Assembly: GCF_002584985.1 (NCBI RefSeq)
Contig: NZ_NUPZ01000040.1
Span: 124,001-188,000 of the forward strand
Length of the DNA: 64,000 nucleotides
From: Bacillus sp. AFS029637
GTDB taxonomy: Bacteria; Bacillota; Bacilli; Bacillales; Bacillaceae_G
Direction of reading: 5' to 3'
The position numbers were made by a program, and so were the translations under genes. The notes under the pieces were generated by a model that saw only the letters and a list, made by a program, of their open reading frames with translations, did no database searches and was not told where the DNA came from. This document shows, in pieces, positions 4,910 to 13,414 of this stretch (positions within the stretch are counted from its first letter, which is position 1; each line of letters opens with the position of its first letter).

Positions 4910-6457
4910 ATGAAAACAGCAATCTATCTAAGAAAATCCCGTGCCGATCTCGAAGCCGAATCACGCGGCGAAGGTGAAACTTTAGCAAAGCACCGCTCTA
5001 CCCTGCTGAAAATTGCCAAGGAAATGAACTTAAATGTTTTATCTGTCCGTGAGGAAATCGTTTCTGGTGAGAGCTTAGTGAAACGCCCTGAAATGTTGGC
5101 GCTACTTGAAGAAATTGAAGATAACAAATATGATGCTGTTCTTTGCATGGATATGGACCGTTTAGGTCGTGGTGGTATGAAAGAGCAAGGAATCATTTTA
5201 GAGACGTTTAAACGCTCGAATACGAAGATTATGACACCTAGGAAGACTTATGACCTTAATGATGAGTGGGACGAAGAATACAGTGAATTTGAAGCATTTA
5301 TGGCACGTAAGGAGTTAAAGATTATTACACGCCGTATGCAACGCGGCCGTGTCGCAAGTGTAGAGGCTGGAAATTACCTTGGCACACATGCACCATTCGG
5401 ATATGATATCCATCGTTTAAATAAGCGAGAGCGTACTTTAACGATCAATTCAGAAGAAGCTTCTGTTGTAAGAATGATATTTGATTGGTATGCAAATGAG
5501 GATATGGGTGCTAACGCAATCAGAAGCAAGTTAAATGATCTTGGCTACAAAAGTAAGTTAGGAAACGAATGGAACCCCTACAGTATCTTAGATATATTAA
5601 AAAACAATGTATACATCGGAAAAGTAACGTGGCAAAAACGAAAAGAAGTGAAACGTCCTGATGCTGTAAAGCGTAGTTGTGCAAGGCAAGATAAATCAGA
5701 TTGGATTATTGCTGATGGAAAACATGAACCAATTATCTCAGAAAGTCTGTTTGAACAGGTACAAGATAAATTAAATTCAAGGTATCATGTTCCTTACAAT
5801 ACAAATGGAATTAAAAATCCACTTGCTGGTATTATTAAATGCGGTAAATGTGGTTACAGTATGGTCCAACGTTATCCGAAAAATAGAAAAGAAGCTATGG
5901 ATTGTAAACACCGTGGCTGCGAAAACAAATCAAGCTATACTGAGTTAATTGAAAAACGATTACTCGAGGCTTTAAAAGAATGGTATGTCAATTATAAAGC
6001 TGATTTTGAAAAACATAAGCAAGATGACAAATTAAAAGAAACGCAAGTTATTCAAATGAATGAAGTTGCATTACGAAAGCTTGAAAAAGAATTAGTGGAT
6101 GTCCAAAAACAAAAAAACAATTCACATGATTTATTAGAACGTGGCGTTTACACTGTCGATATGTTTTTAGAACGTTCGAATGTAATTTCCGATCGTATTA
6201 ATGAAATTACTTCAACAATGGAAAAACTACAGAAAGAAATAAAAACAGAAATTAAAAAAGAAAAAGTGAAGAAAGATACAATTCCTCAAGTGGAGCATGT
6301 TCTTGATCTGTACTTCAAAACAGATGATCCGAAAAAGAAAAACAGCCTCCTAAAGTCAGTTTTAGAAAAGGCTGTTTATAAGAAGGAAAAGTGGCAAAGG
6401 CTCGATGATTTCGAACTTGTGCTTTACCCTAAGCTCCCTCAAGATGGCGACATATAA
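4910..6457 (+). CDS. Large serine recombinase (integrase/excisionase of the element)
   Basis: 515 residues; ATG at 4910 after AAAGGAGGATATGCT. The resolvase-type catalytic domain spans ~1-150, with the nucleophile Ser10 in YLRKSRAD and the DMDRLGRGG motif (Arg84, Arg87). A recombinase DNA-binding domain follows (~155-290), then a zinc ribbon with Cys311, Cys314, Cys332 and Cys337, a coiled coil (~385-460) and a C-terminal tail. This is the full architecture of active large serine integrases such as SpoIVCA of skin. The gene ends 18 bases from the broken dpaB frame, so it is the natural candidate to cut the element out of dpaB. TATAAT at 4881-4886 is a likely -10; no convincing sigma-E or sigma-K promoter was seen. 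Confidence 0.92.
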   Translation: MKTAIYLRKSRADLEAESRGEGETLAKHRSTLLKIAKEMNLNVLSVREEIVSGESLVKRPEMLALLEEIEDNKYDAVLCMDMDRLGRGGMKEQGIILETFKRSNTKIMTPRKTYDLNDEWDEEYSEFEAFMARKELKIITRRMQRGRVASVEAGNYLGTHAPFGYDIHRLNKRERTLTINSEEASVVRMIFDWYANEDMGANAIRSKLNDLGYKSKLGNEWNPYSILDILKNNVYIGKVTWQKRKEVKRPDAVKRSCARQDKSDWIIADGKHEPIISESLFEQVQDKLNSRYHVPYNTNGIKNPLAGIIKCGKCGYSMVQRYPKNRKEAMDCKHRGCENKSSYTELIEKRLLEALKEWYVNYKADFEKHKQDDKLKETQVIQMNEVALRKLEKELVDVQKQKNNSHDLLERGVYTVDMFLERSNVISDRINEITSTMEKLQKEIKTEIKKEKVKKDTIPQVEHVLDLYFKTDDPKKKNSLLKSVLEKAVYKKEKWQRLDDFELVLYPKLPQDGDI

Positions 6458-6474
6458 GCGTTCGCGCTTTGTCG

Positions 6475-6915
6475 TCACCTTGTTGGTGTAATTAGATTTA
6501 CCCCATTTAACCCTAAAGCATCATTCGTCGAAACCGCCAATACGACAGGCTTGCCATTTCTAAGTGTCGCTTTCGCTGCCATTAGTACAGGAGAATCTGT
6601 CATTGCGTTCGCAAATTTACTCATAGAATTCCCTGTTAAAGGAGCGATTACCATGCAGTCTAACGGAATTTTAGGCCCAAGTGGTTCCGCTCCAACGATT
6701 GAATTAATCGCTTTAAAACCTGTTACTTCTTCAATCTTTTTAATCCACTCTGTCCCTTCTCCAAATCTCGTATTTGTTGATTGAACAGTGTAAGAAACAA
6801 CGGGACGTACTTCTGCTCCCTCAGCAATTAATTTTTCTAAGTGTGGCATAACTTCCTCGTACGTACAATGTGAACCTGTAAACCCGAAACCAATTCGTTT
6901 CCCCTTCAAATTCAT
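6475..6915 (-). CDS. dpaB: Dipicolinate synthase subunit B, 5' part (gene interrupted)
   Basis: 146 codons, of which ~141 match DpaB (SpoVFB) and five (ITPTR) come from the inserted element; the intact protein is about 200 residues. DpaA and DpaB make dipicolinic acid from dihydrodipicolinate in the mother cell during late sporulation. The N-terminal flavoprotein-like fold (RIGFGFTGSHCTYEEVMPHL, then APLTGNSMSKFANAMTDSPV) is present, but the C-terminal ~58 residues are missing. The ATG at 6915 overlaps the dpaA stop (ATGA), so translation is coupled. Either the strain cannot make DPA, or the element is excised in sporulating mother cells to restore the frame. Confidence 0.9.
   Translation of the reverse strand: MNLKGKRIGFGFTGSHCTYEEVMPHLEKLIAEGAEVRPVVSYTVQSTNTRFGEGTEWIKKIEEVTGFKAINSIVGAEPLGPKIPLDCMVIAPLTGNSMSKFANAMTDSPVLMAAKATLRNGKPVVLAVSTNDALGLNGVNLITPTR
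6478..6505. other. Attachment-site junction between element and dpaB
   Basis: On the - strand the dpaB frame reads ...AAT GGG GTA AAT CTA and then ATT ACA CCA ACA AGG TGA. Family members continue after GVNL with Met-Arg-Leu-Met, so the crossover lies within or just after the GTAAATCTA codons (about 6488-6500). The core sequence cannot be fixed without the other junction, which lies left of the window. Confidence 0.65.
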
Positions 6916-7814
6916 TTCTTTTCCTCCCCCTTTGCGATTGCGTCTGCTGTTAATAACTGAGAAAGAACGTTTGCTAAAATTTGTCCTGCCGTTTTCGGAG
7001 CAACAATGCCCGGTAATCCAGGTGCTAACAGCGCTTTAACCCCTCTTTTTTCCGCATATCTAAAATCGGTACCGCCTGGTTTAGAAGCTAAATCAATTAC
7101 TAACGTATGAGCTGGCATTTTTGAAATAACATTCGCTGTTACAACGAGATGCGGAATTGTGTTAATCACAATATCGATATTTCCTACTTCTTTCTCAATA
7201 TCTTGCATATGGAAAGGAGAAAACATCATTTCTGTAATACGTGCAATATGTTCAGATCGTCTTGCTCCAACTTTGACGTGGGCTCCTAATGATTGAAATG
7301 CTCTGGCAACACTCATCCCTGTTCTACCAAATCCTAAAACCATTACATTGGACCCATGAATTGTATAGTCGGTATGTTGAATTACCATCATTAATGTACC
7401 TTCTACAGTCGGAATAGAATTGTAGATTGCCACATCATCACGATCAAATAATTTAACAAGTTTCCGATTCGTAGTAGATACGAGATTTTCCAAGTAAGGC
7501 GTACCAATACCTGAATATATAGTAAAGTGCTCTGGTGTATTTTCAATTTGTTCTTTCGTTATAGAAACTTTTTCATTTGAAAAAATAGTATCTACTTCTC
7601 CCTTGGCATTTGTACCTGCAACTGGCAAAATAATTGCATCTACAGAAGTGAAATCTAAATTTTGTATACTTTCTTTTGCTGCCCCTGTGAAACCATGATC
7701 TAACTGATCAAACCCTATCAATGAAAGTTTTGCATCCAATTCGACTAGCTTGCGAATTACTTCTAGCTGTCTTGCATCTCCTCCTATGATAGCAATATGC
7801 ATCTCAGTCAACAT
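6912..7814 (-). CDS. dpaA: Dipicolinate synthase subunit A
   Basis: 300 residues, the usual SpoVFA length. The ATG at 7814 follows AAGGTGA. An N-terminal dihydrodipicolinate-synthase-like domain (HIAIIGGDARQLEVIRKL) is followed by a Rossmann NAD(P) domain with VLGFGRTGMSVARAF at residues ~158-172. Together with DpaB it produces DPA, the calcium-chelated spore core solute. It forms a two-gene operon with the interrupted dpaB and is preceded by the ymxH terminator, so it has its own promoter. Sigma-K control is known in B. subtilis, but no perfect CATA-N3-TA box was found upstream here. Confidence 0.95.
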   Translation of the reverse strand: MLTEMHIAIIGGDARQLEVIRKLVELDAKLSLIGFDQLDHGFTGAAKESIQNLDFTSVDAIILPVAGTNAKGEVDTIFSNEKVSITKEQIENTPEHFTIYSGIGTPYLENLVSTTNRKLVKLFDRDDVAIYNSIPTVEGTLMMVIQHTDYTIHGSNVMVLGFGRTGMSVARAFQSLGAHVKVGARRSEHIARITEMMFSPFHMQDIEKEVGNIDIVINTIPHLVVTANVISKMPAHTLVIDLASKPGGTDFRYAEKRGVKALLAPGLPGIVAPKTAGQILANVLSQLLTADAIAKGEEKK

Positions 7815-7956
7815 TCCCTAATTCACCTTCTTTTTCTGTCATTTATAAGAAAAGTGCCTACTTTTTCTTTTTCCTCCACATCATATGTAATGTACGAGTT
7901 TTAGGTGATTGAAAAACGAAAAGCACATATGATTTATCAGCTTTATATGTAGATAT

Positions 7957-7982
7957 AAAAAAAGACGACCAAAATGGTCATC
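7957..7982 (-). terminator. Terminator after ymxH
   Basis: GATGACCA-TTT-TGGTCGTC hairpin followed by TTTTTTT on the - strand. Confidence 0.85.
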
Positions 7983-7984
7983 TT

Positions 7985-8236
7985 TCATTTTAAATTTGAA
8001 TGATCTATACTATCACAAAGAATCATATCGTGTCCCACTTTCTTAATTTGCCTCCACGCTACCCTTATTTCTTGTGGTTCTTTTTTAAAACCTCCCCATT
8101 TCCCAGCAGGTATGATAAGCGTTTGTATTTGTCCATCTCTCTCATTAATCTCTAAATCCACATAACCTAAAAACCCCATTTTTTCTGCTCTTTCTAAATC
8201 CACAATCTCTTTACCACTTAATTCACTTAATCGCAT
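7985..8236 (-). CDS. ymxH: YlmC/YmxH-family PRC-barrel protein
   Basis: 83 residues; ATG at 8236 after AGGAGGAGAGTAT. The N terminus MRLSELSGKEIVDLERAEKMG and the following beta-rich stretch are typical of the YlmC/YmxH family (PRC-barrel-like), which is widespread in sporulating Firmicutes and linked to sporulation. The molecular role is not established. It lies between mlpA and dpaA, the same place as in B. subtilis, and is bounded by terminators on both sides. Confidence 0.88.
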   Translation of the reverse strand: MRLSELSGKEIVDLERAEKMGFLGYVDLEINERDGQIQTLIIPAGKWGGFKKEPQEIRVAWRQIKKVGHDMILCDSIDHSNLK

Positions 8237-8300
8237 ATACTCTCCTCCTATTTAATTTTTAATGTTAGCTATCTATATGTAGTACCTATTCTGTATGGCT

Positions 8301-8344
8301 AAAAAAAATAACCGTATCTCTTTTAAAAGAAATACGGTTATTTT
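8301..8344 (-). terminator. Terminator after mlpA
   Basis: AATAACCGTAT ... ATACGGTTATT stem of about 11 bp followed by a T-run on the - strand. Confidence 0.85.
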
Positions 8345-8366
8345 CGAATACATCATAAAAAAACAA

Positions 8367-9608
8367 TTATAGTTTAATTCCTTTTGGAAGTTTTCCATCT
8401 GGACTAATAAGTGCCGCAGAGAACTCATCTGTAAACATGTTACGAATTAATCCATCTACATTTTCTTTTGTCACAGTGTTAACACTTTCAATAATCTCAT
8501 CAAGTGAACGATGCTTACGAAGAAGCAATTCATTTTTACCATTACGGCTCATACGACTATTCGTACTTTCTAAACTTAACATTAAGTTTCCTTTTAATTG
8601 CTCTTTACTATTAATAAGCTCTTTTTCTGTAATACCTGTATTTTTCAATGTCTCTAACGTTTCTTGCATTGTTTCATACAGTGTATCTAGTTGTTGGCTT
8701 CCTGTTCCACCGTACAGTGTTAACATGCCTGTATCTTCATAAGAAGAGTGGTAAGAAAATACCGAGTAGGCTAATCCGCGTTGCTCACGTACTTCTTGGA
8801 ATAAACGACTACTCATACTGCCGCCTAAAATATTATTTAATACAATTAAGTTATAAATATCTTCGTGTCCCATTTGCAAGCCTTTATATCCTAAACATAA
8901 ATGAGCTTGTTCTGTTTCCTTTTTACGTGCTACCTTATTAAAATGGAAAATTGGGCTATGTACTTGTTCGCGGTTTGTCGTTCCTTCATAACTACCGAAA
9001 TATTGCTCTACCGTTTGTAAAAATGCTTCATCAATATTTCCTGCAATTGATACAACTACATTTTCAGGTGTGTAATGATCTTTTATATATTGACGTAACG
9101 TATCACCTGTAAACGTATCAAGCGTTTCTTCTGTTCCTAAAATAGGATATCCAAGCGGATGCGTTTCATATGTTGCTTTCGTCAACATATCATGCACGAT
9201 ATCATCTGGAGCATCTTCGTACATTTTAATTTCTTCACATACGACATTCTTCTCTTTTTTCAGTTCTTCCTCATCAAATGTTGAATTAAAGAACATATCT
9301 GCTAAAACATCTAAAGCATATTTGGCATGCTCATCTAGCACCTTTGCATAGTAACATGTATATTCTTTTGAAGTAAAAGCATTTACTTGCCCACCAATGC
9401 TATCAAATGATTCTGCAATTTCTCGTGCGCTACGTGTTTCTGTTCCTTTAAAGAACATGTGCTCTAAAAAGTGGGAAATCCCGTTATTTTTTTCATTTTC
9501 ATTTCTTGATCCTGCATGGATCCAAATACCAATCGCAACCGATCTTACGGTTGGTATATTCTCCATAACTATTCTTACACCATTTTTACAAGTATATTTT
9601 TTAATCAA
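8367..9608 (-). CDS. mlpA: M16-family zinc peptidase MlpA/YmxG
   Basis: 413 residues from a TTG at 9608, chosen because AGGAGG stands 8 bases before it; the frame stays open to 9665, but that stretch includes the ribosome site. The inverted zinc motif HFLEH (about residues 46-50 of this start) and the downstream Glu region (EEELKKEKNVVCEEIKMYED) define an active-type M16 peptidase of processing-peptidase fold. B. subtilis MlpA has been linked to protease gene regulation and is encoded at the same place, after ylxY. It is monocistronic to its own terminator. Confidence 0.92.
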   Translation of the reverse strand: MIKKYTCKNGVRIVMENIPTVRSVAIGIWIHAGSRNENEKNNGISHFLEHMFFKGTETRSAREIAESFDSIGGQVNAFTSKEYTCYYAKVLDEHAKYALDVLADMFFNSTFDEEELKKEKNVVCEEIKMYEDAPDDIVHDMLTKATYETHPLGYPILGTEETLDTFTGDTLRQYIKDHYTPENVVVSIAGNIDEAFLQTVEQYFGSYEGTTNREQVHSPIFHFNKVARKKETEQAHLCLGYKGLQMGHEDIYNLIVLNNILGGSMSSRLFQEVREQRGLAYSVFSYHSSYEDTGMLTLYGGTGSQQLDTLYETMQETLETLKNTGITEKELINSKEQLKGNLMLSLESTNSRMSRNGKNELLLRKHRSLDEIIESVNTVTKENVDGLIRNMFTDEFSAALISPDGKLPKGIKL

Positions 9609-9694
9609 AAACTTTCCTCCTACTGCCAGTTTCTCTAAATAAATGCTATTATTTAATGATAACAAGTTTAAGGATGAATGTCATGCAAATGTAT

Positions 9695-10594
9695 TTAATC
9701 TACACGTTTTTCATCCAGTAATTCTGTTATATTCCCTACTTTATATCCTTGTTCCTTCAATTTTGTAATCATTGTATCTAATGCGTCTGCTGTAGACGAG
9801 GTAGGATGCATTAATACAATAGCACCTGGATGTATTTTTCGCATCACTCTCTGCAATAATACGTCTGGTTCTGGTCGTTTCCAATCGATTGTATCCACTG
9901 TCCACATAATCGTGCCCATTTGAAAATCATCTGCAATTTTCACGACTTCATCTCGAAAACTGCCACTTGGCGGGGCAAACCATCTCACTTTTTGATTCGT
10001 AGCAGCCTCTATCATTCGATTTGTTTTTTGTAACTGATCTCGTATTTCATCAGACGATAGCGTTTTCATATTAGGATGCGTGTAAGAATGATTTCCGACT
10101 TCTTGATTTGCATCAACAATCATTTTTGCAAACCGTAAATTTTCTTTCACCCAACGTCCTTCCAAAAAGAAGGTCGCCTTCACATCATGTTTTTTCAAAA
10201 TCTCTAATATACGAGGCAAATACTCATTTCCCCATGCAACATTTATTGTTAATCCCACCATCTTTTTGTTTGGATGTCCCCTATAAATTGGGGCCGGTGA
10301 TAAATCTTCTAAATGGACACTTGGTGATACTTCCTTGAATTCAAGATGTTTTTGATCAAATTTCTTTAGCTTTTTCATATTATTATACGATGCTTCCATA
10401 TCCACTTGTCTGCCATTATACCCCGGTGTCGCCTTCCATATTTTATCAATCATCGCATTTTGAGGTGCAATCTCATATTGTTTTGCATGTTTTTGAATTT
10501 CATCATATAAATTATCCTGTGCAAAAACGGAATAAGAGCCTACACTGACATATAAAAAACATATACATATGTATGCCAATATACGAGTTTTCAT
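9695..10594 (-). CDS. ylxY: YlxY, polysaccharide-deacetylase-like exported protein lacking the catalytic Asp pair
   Basis: 299 residues; ATG at 10594 after GGGAGGG. An N-terminal signal segment (residues ~4-25) ends near VFAQ. The NodB-type fold is recognisable: HSYTHPNM (motif 2), RWFAPPSGSFRDE (motif 3), VDTIDWKRP (motif 4) and AIVLMHPTS (motif 5). Motif 1, normally TFDDGP, reads TINVAWG, so both the catalytic and the metal-binding aspartate positions are replaced. This argues against ordinary metal-dependent deacetylation, although the rest of the pocket is conserved. It sits between pnp and mlpA as in B. subtilis. The function is unknown. Confidence 0.88.
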   Translation of the reverse strand: MKTRILAYICICFLYVSVGSYSVFAQDNLYDEIQKHAKQYEIAPQNAMIDKIWKATPGYNGRQVDMEASYNNMKKLKKFDQKHLEFKEVSPSVHLEDLSPAPIYRGHPNKKMVGLTINVAWGNEYLPRILEILKKHDVKATFFLEGRWVKENLRFAKMIVDANQEVGNHSYTHPNMKTLSSDEIRDQLQKTNRMIEAATNQKVRWFAPPSGSFRDEVVKIADDFQMGTIMWTVDTIDWKRPEPDVLLQRVMRKIHPGAIVLMHPTSSTADALDTMITKLKEQGYKVGNITELLDEKRVD

Positions 10595-10717
10595 ATAAAC
10601 CCTCCCATTAACTATATAAAAACATTTTTCTTCTTATCTTTGTTAATTTGAGCGTTATAATGAAAACTATACCTATGCTGACATAAAAATATATGTAAAT
10701 CATATTTTTTACATAAC

Positions 10718-10743
10718 AAAAAAAGCCAGTTAAACTGGCTTTT
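10718..10743 (-). terminator. Terminator after pnp
   Basis: AGCCAGTTTAACTGGCT hairpin followed by TTTTTT on the - strand, just past the pnp stop. Confidence 0.88.
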
Positions 10744-10745
10744 AC

Positions 10746-12884
10746 TTATTGCTGCTCTTGTTTGTTTTCTTCTTTAGCAGCTTCTTTTTCTTGCTCTTCT
10801 TTTAGCAATACTTTTCTAGATAAATTCACGCGGCCCTGCTTGTCAATCTCGATAACTTTAACTGTAATTACGTCACCGATTTTCACAACGTCCTCTACTT
10901 TTCCTACACGCTCAAGTGCAAGTTCAGAAATGTGAACTAATCCATCTTTACCGCTGAATAATTCAACGAAAGCACCGAATTTCTCAACACGCTTCACTTT
11001 TCCTTCGTAGATTTCACCTACTTGTACTTCGCGAACGATATCTTCGATAATTTTCTTAGCTTTGTCATTCATTTCTTGATTTATTGAAGAAATGAATACT
11101 GTACCATCTTGCTCTATGTCAATTTTAACGCCAGTTTCTTCAATAATTTTATTGATTTGTTTACCGCTCGGTCCGATAACGTCACGGATTTTATCTGGGT
11201 TAATTGTCATTGTAATAATCTTTGGAGCGTACGCTGATAATTCAGTACGTGGCTCTGCAATAACAGATAACATATGATTTAGAATGTGCACACGACCAAC
11301 TTTCGCTTGTTGTAATGCCTCTTCTAAAATTTCACGAGATAGACCATCGATTTTAATGTCCATTTGCAGTGCAGTTACACCTTGCGCTGTACCTGCTACT
11401 TTAAAGTCCATATCACCTAAATGATCTTCCATACCTTGAATATCAGATAAAATTGTGTAATGCTCACCAGATTTAACTAGACCCATTGCAATACCTGCAA
11501 CTGGAGCTTTAAGTGGAACACCAGCATCCATCATTGCTAAAGTACTACCACAAATACTTGCTTGTGAAGTAGAACCATTTGATTCTAAAACTTCTGATAC
11601 AAGACGTACTGTGTATGGGAAATCTTTTTCAGATGGAATTACAGGCTCAAGCGCACGTTCTCCTAGTGCACCGTGACCAATTTCACGACGACCTGGTCCA
11701 CGCATCGGTCTTGTTTCACCAACACTAAATGATGGGAAATTGTAATGGTGCATAAAGCGTTTTGATTCTTCTACACCAAGACCATCTAAAATTTGCACAT
11801 CACCTAATGCTCCTAATGTACAAATACTTAATGCTTGTGTTTGTCCACGTGTGAACAAACCAGAACCGTGTGTACGAGATAAAATGCCAACCTCTGATGC
11901 TAATGGACGGATTTCGTCACCTTTACGGCCATCTGGGCGGATTTTTTCAACTGTAATAAGACGACGTACTTCTTCTTTTACAATTTTATATAAAATCTCA
12001 CTTACTTGTCCTAATGTATCAGCGTCAGCTTCCTGCGCTTCGTAATGCTCAATTACACGTTTTTTCACTTCGTTAATTGCATCTTCACGTGCATGTTTCT
12101 CATGTACTTGAATTGCAGAATGCATATCCTTCTCAGCCATTTCACGTATAGCTTGATTCAGATCAGCGTCAACTTCATAAAGTTTCACTTCTGATTTCTC
12201 TTTACCTACAGCTTGTACAATCTCTTCTTGGAATGCAATTAGACGTTTAATTTCTTCGTGACCAAACATAATTGCTTCTAACATTGTTTCTTCAGGCACT
12301 TGATCTGCTCCTGCTTCAACCATGTTAATTGCATCTTTCGTACCAGCTACAACAAGGTGAATATCACTTTGTTCTTGCTGTTCTACTGTTGGATTAATCA
12401 CGAATTCGCCGTTAATACGACCAACTGTTGCGCCCGCGATTGGACCTTCAAATGGAATATCTGAAATCGATAACGCTAATGAAGAACCAAGCATAGCTGC
12501 CATTTCAGAAGAACAATCTTGATCAACACTCATTACGATGCTGACAACTTGTACTTCGTTACGGAAACCATCTGCGAAAAGTGGACGAATTGGACGGTCG
12601 ATTAAACGACTTGCCAAAATTGCTTTTTCACTTGGACGACCTTCACGTTTAATGAAACCGCCAGGAATTTTTCCGACTGCATATAAACGCTCTTCATAGT
12701 TTACTGTAAGTGGGAAGAAATCTACATTTTTTGCTTCTTTTGATGCAGTTGCTGTAGATAGAACCGCTGTATCGCCATATCTTACTAATACTGCTCCGTT
12801 CGCTTGCTTTGCAAGCTGACTTGTTTCAACTGTTAGCTGACGACCAGCCCAATCTATCGAGAAGACTTGCTTTTCTTGACTCAT
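10746..12884 (-). CDS. pnp: Polynucleotide phosphorylase
   Basis: 712 residues; ATG at 12884 after GAGAGGGGTAC. It is a phosphorolytic 3'-5' exoribonuclease and a component of RNA turnover. Two RNase PH-like domains (~10-140 and ~310-450) flank a helical domain. A KH domain ([13 protein letters not shown], ~570-582) and a C-terminal S1 domain ([17 protein letters not shown], ~625-690) follow, with an acidic/Gln-rich tail. The length is normal. It lies downstream of rpsO, separated by a terminator, with its own extended -10 promoter. Confidence 0.98.
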   Translation of the reverse strand: MSQEKQVFSIDWAGRQLTVETSQLAKQANGAVLVRYGDTAVLSTATASKEAKNVDFFPLTVNYEERLYAVGKIPGGFIKREGRPSEKAILASRLIDRPIRPLFADGFRNEVQVVSIVMSVDQDCSSEMAAMLGSSLALSISDIPFEGPIAGATVGRINGEFVINPTVEQQEQSDIHLVVAGTKDAINMVEAGADQVPEETMLEAIMFGHEEIKRLIAFQEEIVQAVGKEKSEVKLYEVDADLNQAIREMAEKDMHSAIQVHEKHAREDAINEVKKRVIEHYEAQEADADTLGQVSEILYKIVKEEVRRLITVEKIRPDGRKGDEIRPLASEVGILSRTHGSGLFTRGQTQALSICTLGALGDVQILDGLGVEESKRFMHHYNFPSFSVGETRPMRGPGRREIGHGALGERALEPVIPSEKDFPYTVRLVSEVLESNGSTSQASICGSTLAMMDAGVPLKAPVAGIAMGLVKSGEHYTILSDIQGMEDHLGDMDFKVAGTAQGVTALQMDIKIDGLSREILEEALQQAKVGRVHILNHMLSVIAEPRTELSAYAPKIITMTINPDKIRDVIGPSGKQINKIIEETGVKIDIEQDGTVFISSINQEMNDKAKKIIEDIVREVQVGEIYEGKVKRVEKFGAFVELFSGKDGLVHISELALERVGKVEDVVKIGDVITVKVIEIDKQGRVNLSRKVLLKEEQEKEAAKEENKQEQQ

Positions 12885-12934
12885 TTAAGTACCCCTCTCA
12901 ATTTAAAGTATTCAATTCTTCTATGTAAATGGAT

Positions 12935-12940
12935 AGTATA
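12935..12940 (-). promoter_or_regulatory. Extended -10 of a pnp promoter
   Basis: TGATATACT on the - strand (TATACT with an extended TGN). There is no good -35; that position is occupied by the repeated 10-mer GGTAATACTA. Confidence 0.5.
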
Positions 12941-13014
12941 TCACAATATTCTACCTCTAGTATTACCGAAAATGAAGTAAGCTATAAAGAGTAGAAGATA
13001 TATTTTTACCTAAC

Positions 13015-13037
13015 AAAAAAGCGGGAATATTCCCGCT
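13015..13037 (-). terminator. Terminator after rpsO
   Basis: AGCGGGAATATTCCCGCT perfect hairpin followed by TTTTTT on the - strand. Confidence 0.9.
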
Positions 13038-13044
13038 TCTTTGA

Positions 13045-13314
13045 CTATCGACGTAAGCCAAGCTTTGTGATTAATTCACGGTAACGTGTGATATCGCTAT
13101 TACGAAGGTAAGTTAGTAAGTTACGACGTTTACCAACCATCTTTAATAGACCACGACGTGAATGATGATCTTTCTTGTGAGTACGTAAGTGCTCGTTTAG
13201 AGTGTTAATTTGCTCCGTTAGGACAGCAATTTGAACCTCTGGAGAACCAGTATCAGTCTCATGAGTTCTAAATTGTGCAATGATTTCATTTTTACGCTCT
13301 TGTGTTAAAGCCAT
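13045..13314 (-). CDS. rpsO: Ribosomal protein S15
   Basis: 89 residues, the standard length; ATG at 13314 after TAGGAGGTGAAATAGG. It is a primary binding protein of the 30S platform on 16S rRNA helices 20-22. The conserved [21 protein letters not shown] segment is present at ~49-69. It is separated from pnp by a strong terminator. The ~70-base leader is GC-richer than its surroundings. Confidence 0.98.
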
Positions 13315-13329
13315 CCTATTTCACCTCCT

Positions 13330-13400
13330 AATAATTAAACCCCCAATTACCTAGCAAGCGTCGGTGAGTCGCAATGCCAAGCAATGGTTGTCATAAAGTA
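13330..13400 (-). promoter_or_regulatory. Probable rpsO 5' leader
   Basis: The leader carries GC-rich segments on the - strand (TTGCTTGGCATTGCGACTC and CGACGCTTGCTAGG) able to pair with one another. S15 autoregulates through its leader in Bacillaceae. The assignment rests on position and local structure only. Confidence 0.4.
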
Positions 13401-13414
13401 CATAACATAGAATA

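Larger units (their letters stand above)
1..6492. mobile_element. Right end of a prophage-like element inserted in dpaB (spoVFB)
   Basis: Seen: phage-type regulators (Cro-like, XRE, CI-like), an ImmA-type protease, a DnaD-type replication protein and a large serine recombinase occupy 1 to about 6490. Chromosomal synteny (dpaB 5' part, dpaA, ymxH, mlpA) resumes directly afterwards, and dpaB loses its 3' third at the junction. The recombinase gene is the last element gene, 18 bases from the stop of the broken dpaB frame, as expected for an integrase next to its attachment site. The left end, with the rest of dpaB, must lie before position 1. The exact boundary is inferred from where the DpaB protein stops resembling the family. 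From memory, a spoVFB-interrupting element called vfbin is known in B. weihenstephanensis KBAB4; this looks like a relative. Confidence 0.88.

Noticed and set aside
4783-4977. 64-codon + strand frame before the recombinase
   Set aside because: It overlaps the LexA box, promoter and start of the recombinase, has no ribosome site and no recognisable features.
7815-7956. Clear sigma-K promoter of dpaA
   Set aside because: Several CATA sequences occur on the - strand, but none has TA at the right distance, so no specific promoter is called.
9609-9665. Longer N terminus of MlpA from an ATG at 9665
   Set aside because: AGGAGG for the TTG at 9608 lies inside this stretch, and family members start near that TTG.
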